Below, piece by piece: positions 1 to 13,013 of a stretch of DNA of 64,000 nucleotides. Each line of letters opens with the position of its first letter. The stretch's first letter is position 1. The position numbers and the translations under genes are program-made. This DNA is from Neocallimastix lanati (nom. inval.) (taxonomy: Eukaryota > Neocallimastigomycota > Neocallimastigomycetes > Neocallimastigales > Neocallimastigaceae), in the NCBI GenBank assembly GCA_016946835.1, contig JACVTC010000071.1, positions 907,876 to 971,875 on the forward strand, read 5' to 3'. The notes under the pieces were generated by a model. The model had not been told where the DNA came from. It saw only the letters and a program-made list of their open reading frames with translations, and did not search any database.

Positions 1-387
1 ATAATTGTTTAGTAATAATATTTTAGTTGAATAGTAATAATAATAATTATACAAAAAAATATTTGATAAAAAAAAAAAAAAAAAAAATTATATAATTATT
101 CTATATATAGGATAATAACTATTTGTATATAATATTAATAGAGTTAGCAATAACAAAATAAAAGAGTAGAATAATAAATTATTTTATAATAGAATTATAA
201 AAAAAAAAAAAAAATTTATATTTAATAATAACTAGGAATAGGATATAAAATAAAATAAATATAGAAAGTGTTATTGGTATTTATTATTAGTTATTTAACC
301 AAAACGCAATAACGAATAAAAACAAAACAAAACAAAAAAAAAAACAAAAAAAAAAAAACAAAAAAAAAAAATATTTAACTTTCTTTT
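1..387 (+). other. AT-rich leader of GyA
   Basis: There is no gene here. The stretch holds A-runs (67-87, 200-214, 330-371) and AT-rich sequence leading to the gag start. No primer-binding site is recognisable. In the related GyG and GyE the primer site lies about 1.35-1.4 kb before gag, so the GyA site and left LTR are expected left of the window. Confidence 0.6.
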
Positions 388-1440
388 ATGAGAAGTAGTA
401 GTAGTAGTAGTAGTAGTAGTGAAAATATTAGTAGTGATTATAATAGTATCAACAGCACTATGTCAGACGTAGATACAAAGACTCTTCCAAGGATTGGTGG
501 ATCTCGTAGGGATGCGGAACTTTGTAAATTTAGGATCAATGACTGGTTTAAGAGAGAAGGCATTACTACTGATGAAAAAAAATTTAGTTATATTATTGCC
601 GCTGCTGAAGACGACGTTGTAAGAGTGTTGAAAGAAAAAGAAGCAGAAGTAAATAGACCTCTTACATTAGATGAATATGTGAAACTAATAAAGAAAAAGT
701 ATTGGAGAGAAAACCAAAAAGATAATAAATTACGTCAATTAAAACGTATTATTATCGAACCAAACGAAACCGTATATGATTTCAATAACAGGTATTTAGA
801 ATTATACGACCTACTAGAGACAGAGGATAGAGCATCTATTTCGGTTATAGATTATGAAAATGCTCTTAGACCTAAGACTCATAATTATACTAAAATAGCT
901 ATGGAGGAATGTGATTCCCTAGAAGACGCTTGTAGTAAAGCAGAAAAATATGAGAAAATATTACAGGAATCACATTACAATAGGAATAATAGGAGAAATG
1001 AAAGAAATAATAATTATAGCATTTATTCACCTATGAATCAACCTGTTTCTAATCTTGTAAATAATTCCAATAATTCCTGGAAAAGAAATGGTCTGAATTT
1101 TAGAAACAATAGGAATACTTCCATGAATATGCCTACCAAATTCATTCATCGAAATAATCATAATATGCCAAATAATTTTAATAATAATGGAATCAATAAC
1201 CCATATAATATAAATAATAATTATTTAAATAATAGAAACAATAATAATTATAAAATTAATAACAATCAAATACCTAATAATGATGGAATGGACGATTTGG
1301 TAAATAGAATGCAAAACTTACAGATTAAAACATGCTACTTCTGTAATCAACCTGGTCATCTTGTTAAGGATTGTACTGAATTAGCCAAAGTTAAACAAGA
1401 TCCAAATTTTATAAATTATTTTAATTTACAAAAAAACTGA
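388..1440 (+). CDS. gag: Gag (capsid/nucleocapsid) of GyA
   Basis: A 350-residue Gag, the structural protein that packages the element RNA in cytoplasmic particles. It starts with a serine run coded by AGT repeats (residues 3-11). The capsid-like helical middle (about residues 35-190) contains a segment near residues 110-150 that matches the GyE, GyG and GyH Gags (K.LRQLKRI..E...DFN.RY..LY). An Asn-rich linker follows (about 195-300), then one CCHC zinc knuckle, CYFCNQPGHLVKDC, near residue 317. It lacks the acidic run seen in GyE and GyG. The first ATG is used because everything upstream is AT-rich noncoding sequence. The gene ends in a -1 frameshift signal. Confidence 0.85.
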   Translation: MRSSSSSSSSSENISSDYNSINSTMSDVDTKTLPRIGGSRRDAELCKFRINDWFKREGITTDEKKFSYIIAAAEDDVVRVLKEKEAEVNRPLTLDEYVKLIKKKYWRENQKDNKLRQLKRIIIEPNETVYDFNNRYLELYDLLETEDRASISVIDYENALRPKTHNYTKIAMEECDSLEDACSKAEKYEKILQESHYNRNNRRNERNNNYSIYSPMNQPVSNLVNNSNNSWKRNGLNFRNNRNTSMNMPTKFIHRNNHNMPNNFNNNGINNPYNINNNYLNNRNNNNYKINNNQIPNNDGMDDLVNRMQNLQIKTCYFCNQPGHLVKDCTELAKVKQDPNFINYFNLQKN

Positions 1441-1466
1441 ATGATGGAAGAAGGCAAACTTCCCAT
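1431..1466 (+). promoter_or_regulatory. Putative -1 frameshift signal at gag/pol junction of GyA
   Basis: Slippery heptamer A AAA AAC (1431-1437) sits in gag register immediately before the gag stop. After 6 nt comes a hairpin: ATGGAAG (1444-1450), loop AAGGCAAA, then CTTCCCAT (1459-1466) with one bulged C. The frame one base back is open from 1437. The heptamer follows the classic X XXY YYZ rule known from retroviruses. Its use here is inferred from layout. Confidence 0.75.
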
Positions 1467-1853
1467 AATCAAATTGCCACTTCTCCAGTAATAACTGCAG
1501 CAACATGGAACAATAATTATGATGCAATTATTGCTGCAGCAAAACGTAGTAGAGATGAAAAATATGCATCTCTACCTAAGGCAAAAAGAAATTATAAAAA
1601 CAATAATAATATTAAAATAAACAATAACGATTTAAATATAAGTGATAATGTTAACAATAATATCTTATACAATTTACGAAATCGTAAAATTCTAAAACCA
1701 AATTTAAATAATAAAATTAAGAATAATATTAATAATAAAGGAAGCAATAATAATTATGAAAATAATAGGAATAATAATAATATTAATGAAAATTTAATTA
1801 ATAATAATTCAAGTAATTATAATATCAATAATGATACATCCAACTTGACTACA

Positions 1854-1890
<37 letters not shown>

Positions 1891-1901
1891 GTAATAATAT
1901 A

Positions 1902-1942
<41 letters not shown>

Positions 1943-4900
1943 TAATAATAAAAATGACACATTGGAAAACAAAATTGACATAGATTCAGTAGAATTAAAT
2001 ATACCTGCATCTAATATTGGTAATAAATTTAACGATAAAAATAATAGTACAAAAATATTGGAACAAAATAATAAGAAAAAAAAAACTACTAGGGTAGGTA
2101 AAATCATTAAATTATTAGAGGGTATTGAACCTTATGATATTATAGAAGAATTACAAAATACCCCAGCAAATATTACTTTGGCCCAATTAATAGGTATAAG
2201 TAGTGCCCTACGTTCAGATATCACTAAAAGTTTTAAAAAGGTAAGAACAGAGGATAATGATGCAGTGGTAGGATGTGCAGAATATCATAATGATATAGAA
2301 GAATTTGAAATAGTAAATAATCCTACCTATTGCTATGCTACAAGAGAAATACAAGAGCACGATATTGCTATTGTCAATGGTACAGTTAATGGTCATTCTG
2401 CTGCTGTATTAATTGATGGTGGTAGTAATACAAATTTGGTAACCAGAAATTTTCTAAATAAAAATATTAAAAATTATACCATAGTTAGTTCTACTTCTGG
2501 TAGAGTGCATCAGGCATTATCTAATACGGAAGAACGTGTTTATGAAATGGTAAAATTAGAAGTACAAATTGGTACTCTAAAAATTAATGCAGTCTTTAGA
2601 GTATTTGATAATGATGACTCAATATTTGATATAATAATTAATTTAAAAACTCAAGCAGATTATAAATTATTAATAGATGCAAATAGTAAATATTTATACG
2701 TAAAAAGTGGTATTAATAATGTTAATGGTGTGTTTACCTTTAGTGCGGTCCTATTGGTTCTTTTAGAAGATGTACATGAACTTCATACACAGTGTATGTT
2801 TTGTTATATATTAGAGAATAATACTAGTATTAATAATGTAATTAATACCAATAAAATTAATACAACTAATAAAAATAAAATTTTGGAAGAATTAATTAGC
2901 AATATGGATATCAAAGATGGAAATTTTAAAAATGAAATTAAATCCATATTAACTTCATATTCAGATGTAATAGCTATATCTAGTGATGATTTAGAACCAT
3001 CCAAATTGCTACCTCACCATATTGAATTACTAGAAGGTAGCAAGCCAATAAAACAAAAGGCATATAGGATCTCCCAGGTACAACTTTCAGCACTAAAAGA
3101 AGAATTAAAAAAATTAATAGATAAAGGATTAATTTCACCTTCTCATTCACCTTGGTCTTCACCTATTGTTTTAGTACCAAAGAAAAATGGTAGATGGAGA
3201 CTGTGCATAGATTATAGGTTATTAAATAAAATAACAAAAAAAGATGCTTATGCCATCCCTATAATTCAAGAAATTTTTGATGCATTAAAAGATGCAGTAA
3301 TATTTTCTACTATTGATCTTTTTAGTGGGTATCACCAGATACCTATGTATGAAAGCGACCAAGAAATTACTTCTTTTACAACTAAATTTGGAAATTATTA
3401 CTTTCCAACGCAAAATGAATAGGATTTTCTTTGACCTAATTAATAAATGTGTCCAGATTTATCTAGACGATATTATTGTTTATTCACCATCCATTGAACA
3501 ACATTTAATCGATCTAACAAATGTTTTTAAAATTCTCAGAAAATTTAAAATAAAAATGAATATTGAGAAATGTCATTTTTGTGTTTTTGAAGTAGAGGCT
3601 TTAGGACATAAGATTTCAAACAAAGGATTATTACCACTAGAAAAGAAGATTGATGCAATAAAGAAATTAGATAATCCTTCTAATGTTACGGAATTACGTT
3701 CTTTTCTTGGAATGGTGGGTTACTATAGGAATTTTATTGAAAATTATGCTACATTAACTTCCCCGTTATGCAAATTACTAAGGAAAAATTCTACTTTTGA
3801 TTGGACTAATGAGCATACTACTAGTATAGAAAAATTAAAGGAAGCTCTTTGTCAAGCACCTATTTTGTGTTATCCACGTTATGATAAACTATTTATTATA
3901 CGCACTGATGCTAGTTATCAAGGAATTGGTGGTGTATTATTGCAACTATATAATGATGAAGTAGAACACCCAGTATTTTATATTAGTCGTTCCCTGCATA
4001 AGTCAGAACTTAATTACCCGATAACAGAGTTAGAAGGTACCGCGGCATATTTTTGTGTAAATAAATTTAAACAATATATATTAGGTAATCCGTTCAAAAC
4101 AATACTGTATACAGATCATCAACCTTTAGTCCCTATCATTATGAAATGCGAACCTAATACTAGTAAACACGCTCGTTGGTGTGATTTATTCAGTCAACTA
4201 CAAGTAAAAGTTGTCTACCAACCAGGGAAAAGGAATATTATTGCTGATGCATTATCTCGAATTAGAAAAAAAGAAAATATTGCAGTAAATGCTATTGTTG
4301 AAGACAATAATAATAATTTGGAAAATAATATTGAAAATAATAATAATATTGTTGATGAAAATAACGTAGAAATTATTTATAATAACAATAATGAAAATAA
4401 TCAATCAAACTTTTTGGATGAAGCCGAAAATGAAAAATATATCTCTGAATTCATGAAAAAGTTTTTAAAAGATAGAATTGTTACTATAGATGATAAAACA
4501 TATATTAGAGATAAATTAAGACTAGTGATAGATGATTATCTAGAAAAGATAAAAATTATCGGAATGGCTCATAGAATCGGCCATGAGGGTTACAAAAGAC
4601 GTATGATAGAATTAAGAAAAATTATTATTGGAAAAATATGATTTTAGATATAAAAAAATATATATCTATTTGTAAAATATGTCAACTTAATAGATCTGAG
4701 CCCTTTTCTAATTTGGTTGAAATATTTCGAACTCCTGTAGAATTCCTTTTTGTTAGAATGGGCCTAGATATTATTGGACCTTTAAAAACTACTACTAAAG
4801 GTAATAAATATATAATTGTTTGTGTAGATTATTTCACTTTATGGACTGAAGCGGAAGCTTATCCTTCTGTTACTTCTCAAGATGTGGTTGATTTCTTAGT

Positions 4901-5586
4901 GAATGTGTTTAGTAGGCATGGACTACCCCCAAATAATTAATATGGATAATGGACCACAATTGAACAGTGATTATACAAAAATTTTCTTAGATTTATATGG
5001 AGTTTACATTCATTTTGTTGCTAATTATCATCCACCTTCTAATGGTTTAGTGGAAAATAGAAACCGAGAAATAGGCAAACAGTTAAGGAATTTTGCTGGT
5101 AAGAACGACGAATGGGATACTCTGTTACCATTGGCTTTATGGGCTATTAGGAAGGCAAAATCCTCTGTTAGTGGATACTCTAGTTTTGAACTTTTATATG
5201 GAAGAGAAGATTTACTTCCTACTGAAATTACTTTATTGAATTCTTTTGAAGAACCTGTTGAAAACTCAATTGACGAAGTATTAATTGAAAGAATTTTGGA
5301 ACATACTAAATGGGTAAAGGATGCTGCAAACAAAAAATTATGTACAATTAATTATTGGAAGACTAGAAGAAAAGCGAAAAGAAGTATGGAAAAACTTCCT
5401 GAGTATAAAGTTGGTGATAAGGTAAAGATTAAATTATTTCAAAGACAAAAATTAGACCCATACTACATTGGCCCTTATACGATAAAGGAAATAACTTGGA
5501 ATACGGTGAAACTACAAGAAGATAGGTCAGGAGTAATATTAAAAAGAAATATCCACATTAAAAATATTCTACCTTATAGAGAATAA
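1437..5586 (+). pseudogene. pol: pol region of GyA (protease-RT-RNase H-integrase), broken
   Basis: Domains in order: an Asn-rich linker with a long AAT run near 1853-1940; aspartic protease around 2340-2660 (LIDGGSN); reverse transcriptase about 3000-3880 (SPWSSPIVLVPKKNG, then YLDD near 3460); RNase H about 3890-4260 (RTDASYQGIGG, YTDHQPL, ADALSR); integrase about 4560-5330, with an H2C2 zinc finger (HRIGHEG...CKICQLN), core aspartates in LGLDIIGPL and NMDNGPQ, and the glutamate in NGLVENRN. There is a basic C-terminal tail and no chromodomain. It is broken with about three breaks. It is closest to the pol of GyG by motif wording and length. Confidence 0.85.
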
Positions 5587-6187
5587 GTAAAATCAATTAC
5601 GAATACAAAAATATAATAAATAATAATAAATTTCAAAATTTTGAATGTAAATTTCAGCAATTCATTTTAATATTTACAGTTAAAATAGCAAAATATTATT
5701 CATATTTATGCTAATAGGACATTTAACTTATATATATATTTCATAATTAATTTTATTTTTAAATTTTCGAAATTGAAATTTCAAAATTTCAAAATAAATT
5801 TCCAAAATTACATTTCCAATTTAAAATTTCAAAATTAATTATTAATAATTATATATATTATTCAATTATTATAATATCAAAATTATATATAATTATTTTA
5901 AAAAAAAAAAAAAATTTTTTTTTATTAATGAAAAATTTTCAAAAATTGAGTTAAAAATTTTATAAAATTTTCAAATAATACAATTAATCTTCATTAATAC
6001 ATATTTTAATAATTATTCACAAAAATATAAAATTTCTTTCAATTTTATATTTTTCCTTATTTGAACTATGATCATTTCAACTTATTATTGAATTTGTATC
6101 TAATTTACAGATTCAAATGAGAATTGTTCTCGTATAGAGATAAATTTCAATTTCACTAGTAATCAGCTATTTTAGCGAGGGCATTTC
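5587..6187 (+). other. 3' noncoding part of GyA
   Basis: There is no gene here. It is AT-rich, with imperfect repeats of an AAATTTCAAAATT-like motif at 5765-5840 and an A-run into a T-run near 5900-5925. A purine-rich GCGAGGG at 6175-6181, just before the inferred LTR start, is a candidate polypurine tract. Confidence 0.5.
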
Positions 6188-7427
6188 TGATATAAAACAA
6201 ATATGTGTAGCAACATATTTGTATATTTAATAATAATTATTAAATATTAAATTTATATCTCTTTTGTCAATAATAATATTTGAAATAATTTCTAATTCAT
6301 ATATTATTCAATATTTATATATATATTATTCATTATAAAATGAAATATATTAAATATATTAAATTAAATAGTTAATTTCTTCTAAATATATATAATAAGA
6401 ATATTATTATATATAACTTAACTATTCATATTTATTTTAAAGTTTATATTAAAAATACATAATACTTCTATATATTGTAATATATAATATAATGAAATAG
6501 TTTTAGTTATTTTAATTATAATTAAATATATATAGTTGATATTATTTATTATATTCATATTTATTATATAATTATATTCTTATATATTTAACTTTATTAT
6601 TCTTATTTTCATTTTTAAGAATTATATAGTTATATTTATTATATTTATTATTTTAATATATATTAATTATATATTATACTATACTCCGATATAATATATT
6701 TTAAATGTATATTTATTATTATTAATATTTATTAAATTATTATAAAGATTTCTAATAACTACTCTTCTTTATAGTAGTTTAGAGAAGACCCTTGGTTAAT
6801 TGGGTTTATAAATTAAAATATATTAATAAAGGTTAATTAAATATAACGATACTATTAAAAATTTGTAGCACATAAAAGTCCCGCATATCAATATTAAATT
6901 AATTTCTATATTAATTTATTATCAAAATCTTTACATATTATATTTTAGTTATAAAATATAATATTTAGCTATTATTAGATTCTTATATTTTATTTATATT
7001 AAATATTTATATTATTATCTTATTTTATATTATCAATTTCAAACTTATGTTAATAATATTACATATTCTTATTAATAATTAATATTTTAAATAATTAATT
7101 ATTTTATATAAATACATATTTAAATCTTTTGATTAATCCTTTGTAGGATTATTGCAATTTAAATTATAGTAATAATTATATAAAATAATAATGTAATAAA
7201 ATATTATTAAGATTAAATAAAATTTATATTTTAAATAAAAACTTATTTTTAAAAAATTTACTAAATAACAATATGTTTTAAATAAAAGTAAATTTAAATA
7301 TTAATTAATTAATTACTATAATTTGGCATCTTGACCTAATCGTTAAGACCAAATTATCTTAAAACTTTGACAAATATTTTCTTTAAATAGTATAATTTTT
7401 CTTTATATAATCGTACCGTAACAACAA
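6188..7427 (+). repeat. LTR-type AT-rich sequence (GyA right LTR start, then an older LTR)
   Basis: There is no gene here. The start at 6188 is inferred as the right LTR of GyA from its polypurine context; its end is not resolved. From about 6880 to 7376 the sequence runs parallel to 27355-27812, sharing the block AATCCTTTGTAGGATTATT and the block GACCTAATCGTTAAGACC near the end. This marks a second LTR family, also seen at 27154-27817 and, more diverged, at 33913-34650. Confidence 0.45.
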
Positions 7428-8401
7428 TGTAAGAAATAATAATTATTTATTAATAAATAATTAATATTTCTTAGTCTTTACAATATTGATAATAATTATA
7501 AATTTATTTAAATTATAATTAATTAATACATTGAAATACTATTATCAAATTTATTAAAAATATAATTATTCATACACTTGAATAATATTAGAAAATTTAT
7601 TTAAATAATTATAATATATACACTTATTAATATTATTAATTTTATTTAGTTATTCATTTAATTATTAAGTTAATGTAAACATTAGTTTTAGTTATTTTTA
7701 CATTGTACATTTAAAAGAACAATTAATATGTTTCTGTATTTTTTATAATTCTGTATTTTAGTTTAAAGATAGTTTTATATTAATAAGTTTTAGATTAGAT
7801 TTTAAAAATAATATTTAGAAAAAGAGAATAATTTAGATCATTCCGGTTATTATTGATTTTTTCCTTTTATTTGATGATCTAAATTAAAATTTAGAAAATC
7901 GATATATTAAGGTTTTATCCAAATATAAAATAATATATTTGGTTTACTTAATATATACGATGATCGATATGAATAGAATATCGATCTAAAAACTTATCTA
8001 GTTTTTTCTTCTAATCTTTTTCTAGATAAGATAATTTTAAGATTTTAAAGCCTTTTTTTATTTAACCTTATTTCCATAAAAAAATATAAAAAGGGCTCTT
8101 GATTTCCCTTTAAGAAATCAAGAGTTATTATTATAAAAATATAGTTATAATAGTAACGATTTTATATTTTAAACTTTAATAAATTAATAAAATATTTTAT
8201 TCAAAAAACATATTTTAAAAATTAAATTATACAAATCTTTCTTCCTTCTTATTTTTCGTGTTATTATTATAATTAATTTTATAATAAACTCCACAAATAT
8301 TTAGGTAAAACTTTTTTTATTATTTTCTCAACTTAATGAATTAATCGTTAAGTTGAAGTTAATAATCATATTAAGTGATAGTACTTAGTATGATTATTAC
8401 A
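7428..8401 (+). repeat. Solo LTR, hairpin-LTR family, copy 1
   Basis: It starts TGTAAGAAAT and ends ATTATTACA, and is flanked by the 5-bp direct repeat AACAA (7423-7427 and 8402-8406), the target-site duplication of a Gypsy-type insertion that collapsed to one LTR. It contains three hairpins: GATCGATAT/ATATCGATC (7962-7970 and 7978-7986), CTTATCTAG/CTAGATAAG (7993-8001 and 8022-8030) and CTCTTGATTTC/GAAATCAAGAG (8096-8106 and 8114-8124). The third follows a TATA-like AATATAAAAA. Confidence 0.85.
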
Positions 8402-8658
8402 AACAATAACAAATTAGTAACCATGGTTCAATGTAACAGATACATGGTAACTTCAAGTATCTCTAAACAGTTAGCAATTTTGGCTAATCAAATAAAATCT
8501 TTTATTAATTTCGTACATTAAATTTTATTATTTTTATAATTAATTATATAGTTAAATATTTAGTTAAATATATTTTTATTTAGTGATTAGTAAACTAAGT
8601 TAAATTAAATTATTTACCAATCATAAGATTATTAACATGTATAAATAATAATTGAACT

Positions 8659-9499
8659 TGTAACTGTAACGCACTAACGTTACTATTAACGTAAATTGTT
8701 AAAATAAATATTAATATTAATAAATAAAAATATAATTATTAAATAAATAAAATTACCCTGTGTAAGCCTAGTAACTAATAACGAATAGAGTTATAAAGTG
8801 CTGCGCTATATTCTAGTGTAATACAAGTGAATAATTATAAATAAAATTAATTATAATGTTTATTATTAACAACTCGAATAGAGAGGTGTTAAGTTATTTT
8901 AGCCTTTAAAATTAGTTATTATTCGTTATTATAGTTAATAATAAACATACCTTTTACATTCAATGGTAAGTTACCACAACCATCGGGCTGAACCCTTAGG
9001 GTTCGACACCCACTCTTTCCAAATTTTAATAACTTTTTATTTATTATAACTAGAATATTAAAGAAATTACTAGTGTTTATCGGTTAAATAATTGAACCGA
9101 TAATACTAGAAAAATCTATTTTATTAATATTTTTTATCATTTTTTATCTAAGATTCATTTTCTAGAAAGAAAACTTGTTTTCTTTAATTTTCTTTAATTT
9201 TCTTTTATTTCTAATAATTACTAATAACAACTGATAACTTAAATTAATTAATTTTCCTGAAAAACTATAAATAGGTGTAAAATTTCATAATAAAATGTTT
9301 TTACTTGTGCTTTTATTAATTAATTTTAAAGTAATTTAAAATATTACAATAATTAATTAATAAAATAATAATTTACATTTTTAATAATAAAAAAAAAAAC
9401 ATAGTTTTAATAAAACATATTTTGAATTACTTTAGTGTCGAGAACCTTTTGTGTAAAAAAACCTTAAAACTATCTTAAGTAATATTAAGATTTGTTACA
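8659..9499 (+). repeat. Probable solo LTR related to those of GyC and ChF
   Basis: It starts TGTAAC (8659 or 8665) and ends TTTGTTACA (9499). TATAAATAGG at 9266-9275 is followed 41 nt later by GTGCTTTTATTAATTAATT, the same order as in the GyC LTR. A tRNA-like unit with a B-box match GGTTCGACACC lies at 9000-9010. An inverted repeat of about 15 bp (ATGTTTATTATTAAC near 8857, complement near 8935) sits inside. No clear target duplication was seen, and its right edge abuts the minisatellite. Confidence 0.55.
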
Positions 9500-9753
9500 A
9501 TAAATAATAAATAATAAATAATAAATAATAAATAATAAATAATAAATAAATAATAATAAAAAAAGTATTTATTAATAAATAATAAATAATAAATAAATAA
9601 TAATAAAAAGAGTATTTATTAATAAATAATAAATAATAAATAAATAATAATAAAAAGAGTATTTATTAATAAATAATAAATAATAAATAAATAATAATAA
9701 AAAGAGTATTTATTAATAAATAATAAATAATAAATAATAAATAATAAATAATA
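9500..9753. repeat. 47-bp minisatellite plus AATAAAT microsatellite, left arm
   Basis: Units are spaced 47 bp apart, marked by AAAAAGAGTATTTATTAAT at 9605, 9652 and 9699, with a variant unit near 9560. They sit in an AATAAATAATAAAT background. The same array resumes at 14139, so the Copia element CoB inserted into it. Confidence 0.85.
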
Positions 9754-9944
9754 TTTTAAACACTAAAATTATAGAAGTACACTTATAAAGTAAGTAATAT
9801 TAATATAGCATTTTATTTATTATATAAAAACAAGATTAACTACATTTTTTATGAACTATTTGTAATTTTCTTATCTTATTTTGTTTGTATGTAAAGTATG
9901 ATTGGTAGATACTATGTTCGACACATTAATATTGTCGTTTAACA
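9754..9944 (-). repeat. 3' LTR of CoB
   Basis: On the minus strand the LTR begins TGTTAAACGAC and ends GTGTTTAAAA, so it closes in AA instead of the usual CA. It matches 13948-14138 except at two positions. Confidence 0.85.
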
Positions 9945-10149
9945 CTCCCCCTCAAATCTAACTATCCGTAAAGATATGTGAGATTTGTCTCAATGATCTT
10001 TCATTTCCGTGAGTAGTGAATTTCTAAATTTGTCCTTTAAGGAGTTACAAAGATACTTTGTAAATCCATCCGCTAGATTTTCTTTAAAATTAATATATTT
10101 TAAATTTATTTTATTTTCCTTAATAAGTTTCTTTGTACTGTGAGAGCAA

Positions 10150-13013
10150 CGATAATTCGTAGTGAGTCTAGTTTTAATGTGGGGGAGAAGGTGATGGTAT
10201 AGTCTATTCCATACCTTTGAGTGAAGTCTCTAGCTACTAGACGGGCCTTTCTTTTTATGATATTCCCATCGGCGTCCTTTTTATATTTTAGTATCCACTT
10301 GTATGATATGATATTGGCACAAGTAGGTAAGGATTTGGTGGTATTGAAAACCTAAAGTTTCTCCATATTTTTAAGTTTCTCGTTTATGGCTTTTAACCAG
10401 TCGTCTTTGTCAGGTAGGCTAAAGATGTCATCAAAGTCATTTGGTTCTTTGAGTTTTTGATTATCATTACGTTTTCTGGTGTTTATTTGGTTTAATTCAG
10501 TGGTTGTGTCGTTTGTTTTGTTTTCATTGTGTGAGGAAATATTGTTATAATTTATCTTATTGCTGTTGTCGATTTGTCCATGCGAGTTTTGTGGATTGTA
10601 AGAAAAGTTATTAAAATTATTAAATTTGTTTAACATATAGGTGTTGCTCCCCCTGATTTCGGAAATTGGCATAAAGTTTGGGAAATTTCTAGGAACTGGG
10701 CGAGATATTTTGGAGTTTCCAGGAGTATCTTCGAAGAATTCGACTGAACGAGAGAGAACGATCTTATTATTAGCTATGTTCAGAATTTTATAGGAATTAG
10801 TTAATGGGTGATAAACCAAGAAGATACCTGGAAGGAAATTATTGTCGAATTTGTTTCGTTATGATTTAGGTACAAAGAAAAAGACCTTACAACCGAAGAC
10901 TTTAAAATGCGAATAATCCATTTTGGTTTTGAATAATAGTTCAAAAGGGATTTTGTTGTTGATGCCAGAGTGGGGAATACGATTGTGTATGTAATTAGTA
11001 GTGTCTACCGAGTATTCCCAGAATTCTTTACTAAGTTGTGAATCGTTAAGTAGAGATTTAGCTGAACTTATGAGGGTGCCATTATATCGTTCAGCTCTCC
11101 CATTTTGTTGAGGATTATGAGGGATAGTGAACTGTTGAACAATACCCCTATGAGAGCAGAAATACTTGAATTTATTGTTCATAAATTCCGTATCATTGTC
11201 GGTACGAATGTAAGTGATGGTTTTATTAAATATATTTTCAATAGATTTGACCTACAAAGGGAACTTTTTGAAAATGTCACTCTTGTTTTGGATGAAGAGG
11301 ACCCAACCAAAACGAGAATAGTCATCAAGGATGGATAGGAAATATTTATTGGAATGAATAGATTCTACTACTGGACCCACTAGATCCATGTGAATTAGTT
11401 CAAAGGGAGCTTTGGCTCTGTTGTTTGATTTCCGATGAGGTAAGTTTCTTTGTTTTGATTGAGAGCATATTGGACATTTAGATTTGATATTAATTTTTAA
11501 TAGTTTATTTTTAATAGGGTTAATGTTGAAGTGCCCAAGGCGTCTGTGCCATAAATTAATTTTATCTAATTTGTTTAGAGTAGAGAGGTGCATCAATAAG
11601 GTTTTGTCGTGTTTTGGTTCGTTGTTTGAAATTAGCTTGATCGATAGCCATAAAGTAAAAATATTCTGGCTGTTTGAACTAACGTTAATGATTTTTTTGC
11701 CGGAATCATTGTAAATGATTAAATAAGGTTTGTTGTTGTAATTGAAAAATATAATTTTATAGTGTTGTTGGATAAGTTTGGTAACTGATATTATATTTTT
11801 ATTTATGCTATCGACATAGAACACGTTCTTTAATATAAATTTTTAATTGTCGATATATTCGGTAAAATTACCGTAAGCGGAGGCAACAACTGTCTTACCG
11901 TTTGGGAGAATAACTTCTTCATTACATTTTTTAATATCTGTAAGTCAATACATCCTGTGATATGTATGGATGCTCCTGAGTCTATTATCCATTGTGATAT
12001 GTGGCTTTGTGGATAGTGGTTATTGCTAACAGTGTTTGTAATACAATTTAATAATATCCCATTTTCGTTATTATAGTCTTCGAAAATATCTTGAGGTTTT
12101 TCAGTGGCGTTCACTTGATTCTTACGTTGGTTCCTAATATACTTGGATGTACTTGGAATGTTGTTACAATAATTCTTTCTGAGGTTCTTTTTGAATGGTT
12201 TCCTTTTGAATCTGTATTTGGCTTTGTTTCTGCATTCATAAGAGTAATGTCCAAAAGTACCGCAGTTGAAGCATTTACCATTTTTTTTTTTTTTGTTGTG
12301 ATAACCTTAGAAATTTTGTTCCTATTCTTGGCTTGGGATTCAACTAGGAATAATTTGTTCTCTTCCATCTTGGATATCTCTCTAGTACTAGAGAATATGA
12401 TGTCTGGAATGACATCCTTAACGTAATTGCAGAGTTGCTTCCAATCATTTTTATATTGGAAAACATTTATAAACCTTAGGTTTTCAGGGAGTGACCTATT
12501 CAAAATACCAGCCTTGACAGGGTCACTTAACTCATAGTCAATATTTTCTAGCTCATCTATTGCGTTTTGGAGTTTAGCAATGAAAATGTTAATGTCGTCT
12601 TCTTCGTTGTATTTCAAATTATTTATTTTACTTTTAATTTCAAGTTTCCTTTGCTCTGGACTCATTGTGAAGGACTTTTCTAATGTAATCCATATTTGAT
12701 GAGCTGTCTTACTATTACTTTCAATTATCTTCTTTGTATTCTCTCCTAGGCTGTTGGTAATAATCCATTTTACCATCACATCATTTTTTATGTCTTTTAA
12801 CGATGTGTTCTTATCGTATACCAGGTTGGGGTCAAACTTGTCTTTAAGGTAGTTGTCAAGGTCATCCCTGAGATTTCTTTTTCTAAGTTTCTTTATTTTT
12901 TCTTCTATTACGTATCCTTCTAGGTCGTTAATCATCAGTAGATATAGAATGTTCGTTCTCCAGCTGGGGTAATTTTCTGTAGATAGTTCAATAACACGAT
13001 TGAAATTTTCCAA
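10150..13013 (-). pseudogene. Copia Gag-Pol region of CoB, broken
   Basis: Read on the minus strand. Gag of the UBN2 type occupies about 13013-12300 (SKTAHQIWITLEKSF, NRSLPENLRF), with a CCHC knuckle CFNCGTFGHYSYEC near 12270-12225. Protease follows (WIIDSGASIHITG, near 11985). The pre-integrase domain and integrase cover about 11600-10860 (LWHRRLGHFN, CPICSQSKQ, HMDLVGPV, and the NPQQNGRAER glutamate segment). A linker follows, then the beginning of a Copia reverse transcriptase near 10310-10200 (YKWILKYKKDADGN). Several breaks. The domain order and the GAG-pre-integrase motif make the family assignment firm. Confidence 0.85.

Larger units (their letters stand above)
1..6187 (+). mobile_element. 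GyA: Ty3/Gypsy LTR retrotransposon, broken
   Basis: Parts in order: AT-rich leader (1-387), gag (388-1440), a frameshift-type junction (1431-1466), then protease, reverse transcriptase, RNase H and integrase up to 5586. The left LTR lies outside the window. By analogy with GyG, whose right LTR starts TGATAAG just after GGGGCATCT, the right LTR of GyA probably starts at 6188 (TGATATAAAAC) after GCGAGGGCATTTC. The coding part is broken with about three breaks. The gag, zinc knuckle and integrase relate it to GyE, GyG and GyH. Without a second LTR in view its age cannot be judged; preserved domains suggest it is not very old. Confidence 0.85.
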